From Roseomonas sp. CECT 9278 (GTDB lineage: Bacteria; Pseudomonadota; Alphaproteobacteria; Acetobacterales; Acetobacteraceae), in the NCBI RefSeq assembly GCF_918698155.1, contig NZ_CAKKLX010000019.1, positions 1 to 64,000 on the forward strand: 64,000 nt of DNA. Reading direction: 5' to 3'. Position numbers and translations under genes: made by a program. The notes under the pieces were generated by a model. That model was not told where the DNA came from and did no database searches. It saw only the letters and a list, made by a program, of their open reading frames with translations. This document shows, piece after piece, positions 1 through 8,437 of the stretch; the first letter of the stretch is position 1, and each line of letters starts with the position of its first letter.

Positions 1-539
1 GCGCGGGGCACCGGCGGGGGTGCCACGGGGCGCGGTGGCTCGGCGGCGGGCGTGCCTTCGGCGGCCAGGGCGGGCGGCAGCGCGCCGCCATAGACGGCGC
101 GCAGGTGCTGCGTGCGCGACGCCGGGTCGCGCAGCGCGCCAGCCGGTGCCAGGCCCCAGCCGGTCAGCACGGGGCGGTCGTCCAGCGCCAGGATCGAGTC
201 CGGCCCGGCCAGCACCAGCGCCCCGCGCAGCAGCGGGTCGTTCATCAACGGCGCCAGCGCGGCGAGGTCGGCGGCCAGGCGCTGTTCCACCACTGCCCGT
301 CGTGCGGGCGGCAGCGCCGACAGCGGCACCGGGTCGCCTGACGCCTCGGCATACCAGGAGACCGACCCGGCATTCCGCCCATTGCCCCAGGTGACCGTGG
401 GTTCGGCGAACAGCGCCGCGCGGTCGGGGCCGACCAGCGCGCGCAGCCGCGCATCGGCGTCGAGCACATTCGCCCCGCCCACGGCGACGGGCTCCAGCCC
501 CTGGAGGTCGGTCTTCAGGATGAAGCGCGGACTCGCCAT
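1..539 (-). CDS. Hypothetical protein, 5' part only (possibly SrfA-like)
   Basis: From an ATG at 539 the minus strand stays open to the window edge, giving 179 codons with no stop, so the 3' end lies outside. Visible are a SWYAE motif at residues 61-65, a probable helix at 76-100, DDRPVLTGWGL at 120-130, and a Pro/Ala-rich linker from about 153 that would lead to a further domain. From memory, the WYA...PVLTxWGF pattern resembles the N-terminus of SrfA-type proteins of srfABC operons; this is a weak match and could not be searched. No signal peptide or membrane segment is seen in the visible part. No function is assigned. Confidence 0.6.
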   Translation of the reverse strand, partial: MASPRFILKTDLQGLEPVAVGGANVLDADARLRALVGPDRAALFAEPTVTWGNGRNAGSVSWYAEASGDPVPLSALPPARRAVVEQRLAADLAALAPLMNDPLLRGALVLAGPDSILALDDRPVLTGWGLAPAGALRDPASRTQHLRAVYGGALPPALAAEGTPAAEPPRPVAPPPVPR

Positions 540-753
540 GGTGTCGTCGGCTCCGGGGACGGGACTCGCCGCGCCGGAGGGCGTGGCGAGGCGACAGTAA
601 CGGCCAGCATGCTGCGCGAGAATGGCCGCAGCGTGGCGGACCGATCCTACGCCCTGCCGCGGCCTGCGCGCTGAACGCCTTCATCGACCCTGCGCCGGCG
701 CACGGCCAGCCCGGGCCGCCGCGCGGCGGCAACCGGACGGGCGCCGTGCGGCG

Positions 754-1167
754 TCAGGCTTCGATCACGACGTAGGAATCCTCGATGCGCACCGGGAAGG
801 TCTCGGCGCGGTGCGGCCCCTCGACCAGCGTCGCCCCGGGTTCCACATGCGCCGGGAATGGCCGCACCTTCACCCGGCGCGGGTCGAACCACGACTTTCC
901 CGTGCGGATGTCGAATTCCCACTGGTGCCAGGGGCAGCGGATGAACTCTCCGGCGCGCGAGAAGCGATACGTCCCCGGCTCCTGCGACTGCGTCAGCCCG
1001 CACAGGATCCCGCCCGACAGCGGCCCGCCCTGGTGCGGGCAACGGTCGAGCAGCGCGAAGAACTCGCCATCCAGGTTGAACACCGCGATCCGCTTGCCCG
1101 CGGCCTCGACCACCTTGCGCCCGCCGGGCGGGATTTCCGCCACCGGCGCCACCACGTGCCGCGCCAT
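754..1167 (-). CDS. Rieske-type [2Fe-2S] ferredoxin
   Basis: A 137-residue single-domain Rieske protein. The cluster ligands are visible: C43-x-H45 in CPHQGG and C78-xx-H81 in CPWHQWEFD. The spacing between the two motifs is longer than in minimal Rieske ferredoxins. It should be a soluble electron carrier; it is too short to be an oxygenase alpha subunit, and no such subunit is nearby. Its start overlaps the stop of the upstream amidohydrolase (TGATG), so it is the last gene of a three-gene minus-strand operon. Which oxidation it feeds is not shown by the sequence; pairing with ring-hydroxylating or decarboxylating enzymes is only an inference from context. Confidence 0.9.
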   Translation of the reverse strand: MARHVVAPVAEIPPGGRKVVEAAGKRIAVFNLDGEFFALLDRCPHQGGPLSGGILCGLTQSQEPGTYRFSRAGEFIRCPWHQWEFDIRTGKSWFDPRRVKVRPFPAHVEPGATLVEGPHRAETFPVRIEDSYVVIEA

Positions 1168-2273
1168 CAGAGGCCGTACAGCCTGCGCGCATTGCCGCCG
1201 AAGATCGCCGCGCGCTTCGCCTCGGGGATGAAGGACGGCACCGCCAGGCGCGGGTCGTCGAAATCCCAATGCGGATAGTCCGAGGCGAACAGGATGTTGT
1301 CCCAGCCGATCCACTCCATGGTGTCGAGCAGGTGTTCCGGCCGCTCCGGCTCCTCGATCGGCTGGGTCGAGACGAAGACGTGCTCGCGCATGATCTCCGA
1401 CGGCGCGCGTGTGAGGTGCGGCACCTCGTCGCGCAGCCGCTTCCACGCGCCATCCAGCCGCCAGGCCAGGGACGGCATCCAGCCGAAGCCGCATTCGATC
1501 ATCAGCACGCGCAGGCCGGGGAAGCGGTCGAAGATGCCCTCGACGACCATGGAGGCCACCTGCGCCTGCGCGCTGGTCGCGTGTTCCTGCACTTCCTCGA
1601 TGTAGAAGGACGGCCAGCCGCCATTGGTCATGGCATGGCCGGAATAGCCGAAGGCATGGATGCCGACCGGCAGCCCGGCCTCGGCGGCGGCCTGCCAGAT
1701 CGGCCAGTAGCGCGCGCGGCCGAGGGGTTCGGACGTGCGGCTCATCAGCAGCACCTGGCAGAAGCGGTCGTCGCCGGCCCAGTGGCGGATCTCGGCGGCG
1801 GCGGCGGCGGCGTCCTCGTACGGCACCACGATCGACCCGCGCAGGCGGGGTTCGTGGCGCAGCCAGTGCTCGACCTGCCATTCATTGACCGCACGCGCCA
1901 TCGCCACCGACAGCGGGTCGTTCACATCGCCCTGGCCCGAGGGCTGCAGCGGGTTCAGCACGCCGATGTCGATGCCGTGCTGGTCCAGCAATTGCGCTTG
2001 AAGAAACGGCAGGTCGGAGGCCGGCGGCCCGCCCCCCGGCGGCCAGGCATCGCGCCGGCAGGCCAGCGGCGCCGCCTTCGGAAAGGGGTAGCCCTTGGCG
2101 AAGCCGTGCCGCGCATGGATGCCGTAGGTGACCAGCCGATGCCAGGCGGCGTCGGACAGGAAGGGCCGGAACTCCGCCAGGTCGCGCACCCGCGGGTGGA
2201 TGTCGCAATCGAACAGGCCGAGCGTGGCAGCCGCCGGACGGCCCGGCGCGGCGATGGGGCGAACGAGGTTCAT
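1167..2273 (-). CDS. Amidohydrolase-2 family metal-dependent hydrolase or decarboxylase
   Basis: A 368-residue TIM-barrel protein of the amidohydrolase-2 (ACMSD-like) family. The metal-binding start is DCDIHP (D22, D24, H26); a GIHAFG histidine in the middle and SDYPHWD near the C-terminus supply the other ligand and the catalytic aspartate. Family members hydrolyse lactones or amides or decarboxylate aromatic acids, so the substrate is open. The ATG at 2273 overlaps the preceding stop by ATGA, and its own stop overlaps the Rieske gene by TGATG. It is clearly homologous to the gene just upstream, so the pair looks like an old tandem duplication that has diverged. Confidence 0.85.
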   Translation of the reverse strand: MNLVRPIAAPGRPAAATLGLFDCDIHPRVRDLAEFRPFLSDAAWHRLVTYGIHARHGFAKGYPFPKAAPLACRRDAWPPGGGPPASDLPFLQAQLLDQHGIDIGVLNPLQPSGQGDVNDPLSVAMARAVNEWQVEHWLRHEPRLRGSIVVPYEDAAAAAAEIRHWAGDDRFCQVLLMSRTSEPLGRARYWPIWQAAAEAGLPVGIHAFGYSGHAMTNGGWPSFYIEEVQEHATSAQAQVASMVVEGIFDRFPGLRVLMIECGFGWMPSLAWRLDGAWKRLRDEVPHLTRAPSEIMREHVFVSTQPIEEPERPEHLLDTMEWIGWDNILFASDYPHWDFDDPRLAVPSFIPEAKRAAIFGGNARRLYGL

Positions 2274-3325
2274 GCGCTGGCTCCTTCCCTCACGCGAGAA
2301 TACGTCGCCAGCGGATTCTCCACCATGATCTTCGGCAGCAGGGCTTCGGGCAGGCCGGGCGGGATGATGGCGTCGCCCTCGAAATGCGCGTGCGGCCAGT
2401 CGGTCGACCACAGCAGCATGGCGTCGGATTTCAGGTGGTCCATCAGCCGCGCGATGGTGTCGGCTTGCTCGGGCGCATCCAGCGGGCGGATGGTCAGGCG
2501 CACATGGTCGCGCACGATCTCGGCCGGCGGGCGGTCCACCCAGGGCACCTCGAAGCGCACGCCCTTCCAGGACTTCGTCAGTCGCCACAGGAAACCCGGC
2601 AGCCAGGACACGCCGGATTCGACCAGCACCACCTTCAACCCCGGATGCTTGCCGAACACGCCCTCGGTCACCAGCGACGCAAGGCTGGCCTGGAAGCCAT
2701 AGACGTTCGAGGTGTATTCCTCGACATGCCAGGACGGCCAGCCCACCGACGTCGGCGGATGCCGCCAGGCGCTGCCGGCATGGATGCCGAGCGGCAGGCC
2801 GTGCTTCTCCAGCGCCGCATGCACCGGCCACCATTCGCGCCGCCCGATCGGGATTTCCCCCATGCACAGCGTCAGCGCCTGCACGAAGCGACGGTCGGGG
2901 GCCAGGCGCTCGATCTCCGCCACCGCTTCCTCGATGCCGTTGGGCAGGAGGATAGAAGCGCGCAGCCGCGCGTCACGGTCGAGCCATTCGGCGCGGATCC
3001 AGTCGTTCACCGCCCGCGCCATGGCCGCCGACATGTCGCGCGAGAACGGCAATTGCACCGGGAACAACGGGTTCAGGATGCCGGTCGTGGTGCCCCAGCG
3101 GTCCAGCGCCTGCGCCTGCAAATCGCCCACGCTGGAGGGCGCCTGCCCCTTCGGCCCGCGCCAATCCGCCCGCACGGTGGATGGCGCATGGGGCGGGTAG
3201 GAGGCGCTTTCCAGCACCTCGATCCCGCGTTCCACCAGCGTGTGGCGCCAGTATTCGTCCATGTAGGGCAGCAGGGTGGCCACACCCGGCACGGCGGGAT
3301 GCAGGTCGCAATCGATGGCCGTCAC
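2270..3325 (-). CDS. Amidohydrolase-2 family protein, paralogue of the next gene
   Basis: A 351-residue amidohydrolase-2 protein with DCDLHP (D5, D7, H9), GIHAG (H182) and STDWPHAHF (D309). The start is taken as GTG at 3325 because GGAGG lies 4 bases upstream on the minus strand; the frame stays open further upstream but those codons look non-coding. It is the first gene of the amidohydrolase pair plus Rieske operon and diverges from the metallo-hydrolase gene at 3441. Ligand layout suggests a zinc hydrolase or ACMSD-like decarboxylase; the substrate cannot be read from the sequence. Confidence 0.83.
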   Translation of the reverse strand: MTAIDCDLHPAVPGVATLLPYMDEYWRHTLVERGIEVLESASYPPHAPSTVRADWRGPKGQAPSSVGDLQAQALDRWGTTTGILNPLFPVQLPFSRDMSAAMARAVNDWIRAEWLDRDARLRASILLPNGIEEAVAEIERLAPDRRFVQALTLCMGEIPIGRREWWPVHAALEKHGLPLGIHAGSAWRHPPTSVGWPSWHVEEYTSNVYGFQASLASLVTEGVFGKHPGLKVVLVESGVSWLPGFLWRLTKSWKGVRFEVPWVDRPPAEIVRDHVRLTIRPLDAPEQADTIARLMDHLKSDAMLLWSTDWPHAHFEGDAIIPPGLPEALLPKIMVENPLATYSRVREGASA

Positions 3326-3440
3326 GTGTCCTCCGCGCCACTGTTTGCGACAGGTTCGGCCGGTTCGGCGCGCTCGGCAATGGCAGCCATGCCCCGCGCG
3401 GGGTTGAGCCCCCCGCCGCGCCGCGCCACCCTGGCCGCGC
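3326..3440. promoter_or_regulatory. Divergent intergenic region
   Basis: 115 bases between two operons that point away from each other, so it must hold both promoters. The minus-side GGAGG ribosome site is clear. I could not pick convincing -35/-10 boxes or an operator on either strand, and no regulator gene lies next to it. Confidence 0.4.
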
Positions 3441-4448
3441 ATGGACATCGAACCCCCCTCGCCCGGCCAGGCCCAGGAGATCATCCCGGGCCTGCGCTGG
3501 CTGCGCTTCCCCCTGCCCTTCCCGCCGCATGACGTGAATGTGTGGCTGCTGGAGGATGGCGAGGGATGGCTCGCCATCGATGCCGGCATGGGCAATGACG
3601 AAACCCGCGCCCATTGGCGCACCGCGCTGGCCGGCGCGGCCACCGGCAACCGCCCGCTCACCGGGTTGCTGGTCACGCATTTCCACCCCGACCATGCCGG
3701 GCTGATGGGCTGGCTCGCGGCCGACCACGGCCTGGTGCCGATGATGACGCGCATCGAATGGCTGACGGCGCGATCCCTGTGGTTCGACACCGGGGCCGAG
3801 ATGATCGACCAGCAGGTGGAATTCGCCCGCATCGCCGGCGCGCCGGCCGACTACGCCGCCTTCCAGCGCGCACGTGGGGCGCTGTACCAGCGGTCGGTCA
3901 CGCCGCTGCCGCGCGCCTTCCGCGCCATTGCCGATGGCGACACGCTGACCATCGGCGGGCGCGACTGGCGCGTGCTGACCGGCCAGGGCCACGCCCCCGA
4001 CATGGCCTGCCTGTTCTGCGCCGAGGCGCGTGTGCTGATCGCCGCCGACCAGATCCTGCCGCGCATCACCCCCTATATCGGCCTGCATGCGGGCGAGCCG
4101 ATGGCCGACCCGCTCGGCGCCTTCCTGGCCACGCTGGAACGCTTCCGCGCGCTGCCGGAGGATACGATGGTGCTGCCCTCGCATGGCGCGCCCTTCGCGC
4201 CGCTGCACAGGCGGCTGGATGCGCTGGCGGCGCATCACGCGGATCGCCTGGCCGCGCTGGAGGAAGCCTGCCGCGAGCCGCGCACCACGCATGCCCTGCT
4301 GCCGGCGCTGTTCCGCCGCCCGCTCGACCATCGCAGCCTGGGCTTCGGGCTGGGCGAGACGCTGGCGCATCTGCGCCGCCTGGAAGCGATGGGCCGCGTG
4401 CAGCGCCTGCCCGATGCCGAGGGTGTCATCGCCTGGGGAAGGACCTAG
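3441..4448 (+). CDS. Metallo-beta-lactamase-fold hydrolase
   Basis: A 335-residue MBL-fold protein. The zinc motif THFHPDH gives H80, H82, D84 and H85; a downstream histidine in TGQGHAPD and HGAPF near residue 250 fit the remaining ligands. A C-terminal helical region follows the fold, as in MBL hydrolases with a winged-helix-like tail (LACTB2-like). It lacks a signal peptide. It heads a plus-strand operon: the gamma-glutamyltransferase begins 2 bases after its stop. The substrate is unknown; thioester or glutathione-adduct hydrolysis would suit the neighbour but is inference. Confidence 0.88.
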   Translation: MDIEPPSPGQAQEIIPGLRWLRFPLPFPPHDVNVWLLEDGEGWLAIDAGMGNDETRAHWRTALAGAATGNRPLTGLLVTHFHPDHAGLMGWLAADHGLVPMMTRIEWLTARSLWFDTGAEMIDQQVEFARIAGAPADYAAFQRARGALYQRSVTPLPRAFRAIADGDTLTIGGRDWRVLTGQGHAPDMACLFCAEARVLIAADQILPRITPYIGLHAGEPMADPLGAFLATLERFRALPEDTMVLPSHGAPFAPLHRRLDALAAHHADRLAALEEACREPRTTHALLPALFRRPLDHRSLGFGLGETLAHLRRLEAMGRVQRLPDAEGVIAWGRT

Positions 4449-4450
4449 CC

Positions 4451-6085
4451 ATGCCGCGACCGACCCGCCGCATTCCCACGCCGCGTGCCATGATCGTGGC
4501 CCCGCAGCCCGAGGCTGTGGAGGCCGGTGCGGCCGTGCTGGCAGCCGGCGGCAATGCCATGGATGCGGTGGTGGCCTGCGCGCTGACGCAGGGCGTGGTC
4601 GACCCGATGATGTGCGGCATCGGTGGGCTCGGCGTGCTCACCATCCATGATCCGCGCAGCGGCACGCAGGTGGTCTTCGACGGCCTGTCCCCCTGCCCCG
4701 CCGGCGTGCACGCCGAGATGTGGTCCAACCTGTTCGAGCGCGAATGCACCGATGGCTACGGCTTCGTGCTGCGCGGCGCGGTGAACGAGATGGGGCGCAC
4801 GGCAGTCACCGTGCCGTCCATCCTGCGCACCTTCGCCGACGCCCATGCGGCGTTCGGGCGGATGCCGTGGGCCGGCCTGTTCGACGGCGCGATCGCCTGC
4901 GCGCGCGATGGCTGGATGGTGCGCCCGCACGTCCACACCATGATGGCGATGGACGAGACCGCCTATGGCCGCGTCAACACAGCCGAGAAGCTGAAGCTGA
5001 CCGCGGATGGCGCGCGGCTGTATCTGCGCGCCGACGGCACGCCGAAGCGACCGGGCGACCGGGTGGTGAACCCGGAGCTGGCGACGACGCTTGGGGTGAT
5101 TGCCCGCGACGGCGCGGGAGCCTTCTACACGGGCGAGATCGCGCGCCGCATCGCCGCCGACATGGCCGCGCATGGCGGGCTGATCACCGAGGCTGACCTG
5201 GCCGGCGTGCGATCCCGCCGCGTGGCACCGTTGCGCGTGGCCTATCGCGGCCGGACGCTGGTGCTGCCGCCGCCGCCCGCGGGCGGTGTGTTCATCGGCG
5301 AGGTGCTGCGCATCCTCGAACATTTCGACCTGCCGGCGATGGGCCATAACAGCCCCGCCATGGTCGCCGTGCTGGCCGAGGCGATGAAGATCGCCGGCAT
5401 CGACAAGGACACGCATGTGGGCGATCCGGACTTCGTCCCGGTGCCGCTCGACCTGCTGCTGGGCGATGCGCATACCGCCGCCGCCGCCGCGCGCATCCGC
5501 GCGGGGGAGCGCGCCGACCTCACGCGCGTGGGCGTGGAGCCGAAGGGCACCACGACGATTTCCTGCGTCGATGCCGACGGGCTGGTGGTGAGCGTCACGC
5601 ATACGCTCGGCGTGCCGTCCGGCGTGGTGGTGCCGGGGCTCGGCTTCATGCTGAACGGGGCGATGAACTGGTACGACCCGCGGCCGGGGCGGCCGACCTC
5701 GATCGCGCCGGGCAAGCGGCGCTATTCGTCGATGTCGCCGCTGATCGTGATGGAGGGTGCCACGCCCGTGGCGACGCTGGGCGCGCCCGGGGGGGCCTGG
5801 ATCGGCGTGGCGCTCGCGCAGGTGCTGGTGAACCTGCTGGATTTCGGCATGGGGATCCAGGAGGCGGTGCTGGCGCCGCGCATCAGCGCGACCAGCGCAA
5901 CGCTGGATATCTCGCTGCGGGTGCCGCGCGCGGTGGAAGCGGCGCTGGCCGCGGATGGCTACGCGGTGAAGCGCGTGCCCACCACCTACGCCTTCGCCGG
6001 CGTGCATGGCATCGCGATGTGGGATGGCGTGCTGGAAGGTGCTGCCGATCCGCAGCGCGACGGCTATGCGGCGGGCGTGGCGTGA
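4451..6085 (+). CDS. Gamma-glutamyltransferase family protein
   Basis: A 544-residue Ntn-hydrolase of the gamma-glutamyltranspeptidase family, normally cut by itself into two subunits. The catalytic threonine should be T367, in TTTISCVDADG, which matches the TTH-YSVVDxDG pattern; the C-terminal glycine-rich LGAPGG segment is also present. There is no evident signal peptide, unlike classical periplasmic GGT, so it may be cytoplasmic and act on gamma-glutamyl amides or related acyl amides. AAGGA precedes the ATG. It lies 2 bases after the metallo-hydrolase and its stop overlaps the deaminase start (TGATG). A second GGT-family gene, at 50158-51855, is clearly different in sequence. Confidence 0.9.
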   Translation: MPRPTRRIPTPRAMIVAPQPEAVEAGAAVLAAGGNAMDAVVACALTQGVVDPMMCGIGGLGVLTIHDPRSGTQVVFDGLSPCPAGVHAEMWSNLFERECTDGYGFVLRGAVNEMGRTAVTVPSILRTFADAHAAFGRMPWAGLFDGAIACARDGWMVRPHVHTMMAMDETAYGRVNTAEKLKLTADGARLYLRADGTPKRPGDRVVNPELATTLGVIARDGAGAFYTGEIARRIAADMAAHGGLITEADLAGVRSRRVAPLRVAYRGRTLVLPPPPAGGVFIGEVLRILEHFDLPAMGHNSPAMVAVLAEAMKIAGIDKDTHVGDPDFVPVPLDLLLGDAHTAAAAARIRAGERADLTRVGVEPKGTTTISCVDADGLVVSVTHTLGVPSGVVVPGLGFMLNGAMNWYDPRPGRPTSIAPGKRRYSSMSPLIVMEGATPVATLGAPGGAWIGVALAQVLVNLLDFGMGIQEAVLAPRISATSATLDISLRVPRAVEAALAADGYAVKRVPTTYAFAGVHGIAMWDGVLEGAADPQRDGYAAGVA

Positions 6086-7134
6086 TGGACCTGGCCGCCT
6101 TCTGCCGCGCGCTGCCGAAGGTGGAACTGCACGTCCACCTGCTCGGCGCCATCCGGCTGGAGACGCTGGCCGAGATGGCGGCGCGCCAGGGTGCCGGCTA
6201 CACGCCCGCGGAGGTCGCGGACCTCGCGCGGCGCGACGCGAAGCCCAAGGGCGTGCTGCACATCCTGCGCGCGCTGGAACAGCGCATCCTGCGCGGGCCC
6301 GAGGACCTGCACCGCATCGCCTATGAATACCTGGCCGATGCCGCCGCGCAGGGCGTGCGCCATGCCGAGATCTTCTGGAACCCCACAGGCACGGCGCGCG
6401 ACAGCGCCATTCCCTATGCCGCCGGCGCCGATGCCATCCTGGCCGGCTTCGACGACGCCAAGCACGACCACGGGATATCCGCGCTGCTGATCCCCTCCAT
6501 CGACCGCGAGGCCACGCCCGAGGAAGCGGTAGAGATGGTGGGCTGGATGGAAGCCCACCGGCGCGAGCGCATCATCGGCCTGGGCATCGACTACCGCGAG
6601 AATGACGGCCCGCCCGAAGCCTTCTGGAAGGCGTATCGCGACGCGAAGCGCGCCGGCTTCCGCCTGACCGCCCATGCCGGCGAATTCGGCTGCCACTGGC
6701 GCAACATCGAGACCGCGATCGACCTGCTCGGGGTCGAGCGCATCGACCACGGCTATACCGTGCTGGACAACCCCGCGCTGGCCCGGCGCTGCGCGGATCG
6801 CGGCATCGTCTTCACCGTGGTGCCGACCAATTCCTACTACCTGCGAACCCTGCCGCCCGACCGCTGGGCGGCCGATCACCCGATCCGCCGGATGCCCGCC
6901 GCCGGGCTTCTCATCCACCCGAACACCGACGACCCGCCGCTGCACCGCATCGACCCGCAACGCTGCTGGTCCATGATGGTCGGGGATTTCGGCTTCACCC
7001 TCGACGATCTGCGCGGCTTCATGCTGAACGGCATCGACGCCGCCTTCATCGCGCAGGCCGACAAGCCCGGCCTGCGCGCCACCTTCACCGCCGAATTCGA
7101 CCGCCTCCGCGCCATACTGGACCAGCCCGCATGA
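6085..7134 (+). CDS. Adenosine/adenine deaminase family enzyme
   Basis: A 349-residue deaminase. Visible motifs are LHVHLLG (H16, H18), HAGE (H197, catalytic E200), DHGYT (H222) and NTDDP (D282, D283), which together supply the zinc site and the proton relay of the adenosine deaminase family. The usual SLNTDDP is IHPNTDDP here, a small departure. Start ATG at 6085 shares its A with the preceding stop. Adenosine or adenine is the default substrate, but the operon (GGT, M20 peptidase, Bug receptor) is not a purine operon, so another aminated ring or side chain is possible. Confidence 0.88.
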   Translation: MDLAAFCRALPKVELHVHLLGAIRLETLAEMAARQGAGYTPAEVADLARRDAKPKGVLHILRALEQRILRGPEDLHRIAYEYLADAAAQGVRHAEIFWNPTGTARDSAIPYAAGADAILAGFDDAKHDHGISALLIPSIDREATPEEAVEMVGWMEAHRRERIIGLGIDYRENDGPPEAFWKAYRDAKRAGFRLTAHAGEFGCHWRNIETAIDLLGVERIDHGYTVLDNPALARRCADRGIVFTVVPTNSYYLRTLPPDRWAADHPIRRMPAAGLLIHPNTDDPPLHRIDPQRCWSMMVGDFGFTLDDLRGFMLNGIDAAFIAQADKPGLRATFTAEFDRLRAILDQPA

Positions 7135-8351
7135 ACGCCACCGAGACCATCGCCGCCATCCGCGCCGATGCCCGCTTCGCCACCGCAACCGCCACGCTCG
7201 CGGCCGAGCACGAGCGCACCGTCGCCGACGTCATCACGCTGACCGAAATCCCCGCGCCGCCCTTCGCCGAGGAACGGCGCGCCGCGGCCTACCTGGAGAT
7301 GCTGCGCGCCCATGGCCTGGAGGAAGTCGAGCAGGACGCGATCGGCAACGTGATGGGCATCCGCCGCGGCTTCGGCAATGGCGATGTGCTGGTGGTGGCC
7401 GCGCACCTGGACACCGTGTTTCCCGCCGGCACCGATGTGCGCGTGCGCCGCGAGGGAACCAGGCTGTTCGCGCCAGGCGTGTCGGACGACACCTGGTCGC
7501 TGGCGGTGAACCTCGCCTTCATCCGCGCGCTCGATGCCGCGGGCATCCGCACGCGCCACGACCTGCTGTTCGTCGGCGATGTGGGCGAGGAAGGGCTGGG
7601 CGACCTGCGGGGCGTGCGGCACCTGTTCGCGACATCCCGCCACCGCCCGCGCATCCGTGCCTTCCTGACCGTGGACAGCCCGCAGGTGGACCACATCGTC
7701 TCGGGCGGCGTGGGATCGCGGCGCTATCGCGTGACCTTCCGCGGCCCGGGCGGCCATTCCTACTCCGCCTTCGGCCTGGTCAACCCGATGTATGCCATGG
7801 CGGAAGCCGCGCGCGCGCTGGCGGCCGTGGAGGTCCCGATCGACCCGCCGACCACGCATTGCGTCAGCGTGGTGTCCGGCGGCACCTCGATCAACGCCAT
7901 CGCCAATGCGGTGACGATCGAGGTCGACCTGCGCTCCGCCTCCGCGCTGGAACTCGAACGCCTGGACCGGCGCTTCCTGGCCATCGTCGAGCAGGCGGTG
8001 GCGGGCGAGAACGCCGCGCGCGCGACCGCGGCCGGCGCCATCACCGCCGAGATCGCACGCGTCGGCGACCGCCCGGCCGGCGAGACGCCCCCCGGGTCGC
8101 CGATCCGCGACATCGCCGCCGCCGCGGTGGCCGCGGAGGGCTACGCGCCGGCCTTCGAATTCTCCTCGACCGACGCGAACGTGCCCATGAGCCTGGGCAT
8201 CCCGGCGCTCAAGGTCGGCGCCGGCGGGCGCGGCGGGCGGGCGCATTCGCTCGAGGAATGGCTCGATGTCGAGCCTGTCGAGAGCCTGCGCGGCATGCGG
8301 ACCACCCTCGCGGCCATCCTGGCGCTGGCCGGGATGGAGGGGATCGGCTGA
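7131..8351 (+). CDS. M20 family metallopeptidase / amidohydrolase
   Basis: A 406-residue M20 dizinc hydrolase. Ligands and catalytic residues are visible: H92 and D94 in AAHLDTVFP, D119-D120 in GVSDDTW, and E153-E154 in GDVGEEGLGDL, followed by a dimerisation domain with GPGGHSY near residue 205. Members cleave dipeptides, tripeptides or N-acyl or N-carbamoyl amino acids. The ATG overlaps the deaminase stop by ATGA, indicating translational coupling. No signal peptide is seen, so it should be cytoplasmic and may act on the product of the upstream enzymes. Confidence 0.9.
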   Translation: MNATETIAAIRADARFATATATLAAEHERTVADVITLTEIPAPPFAEERRAAAYLEMLRAHGLEEVEQDAIGNVMGIRRGFGNGDVLVVAAHLDTVFPAGTDVRVRREGTRLFAPGVSDDTWSLAVNLAFIRALDAAGIRTRHDLLFVGDVGEEGLGDLRGVRHLFATSRHRPRIRAFLTVDSPQVDHIVSGGVGSRRYRVTFRGPGGHSYSAFGLVNPMYAMAEAARALAAVEVPIDPPTTHCVSVVSGGTSINAIANAVTIEVDLRSASALELERLDRRFLAIVEQAVAGENAARATAAGAITAEIARVGDRPAGETPPGSPIRDIAAAAVAAEGYAPAFEFSSTDANVPMSLGIPALKVGAGGRGGRAHSLEEWLDVEPVESLRGMRTTLAAILALAGMEGIG

Positions 8352-8437
8352 CGCGGCACGACAGCGGGCTTCCGCAGCCGGTCCACATCGCACTAGGCTT
8401 GCCCCAGCCCGCGCCACAAGCGGGCGGGAGGAAGCGC

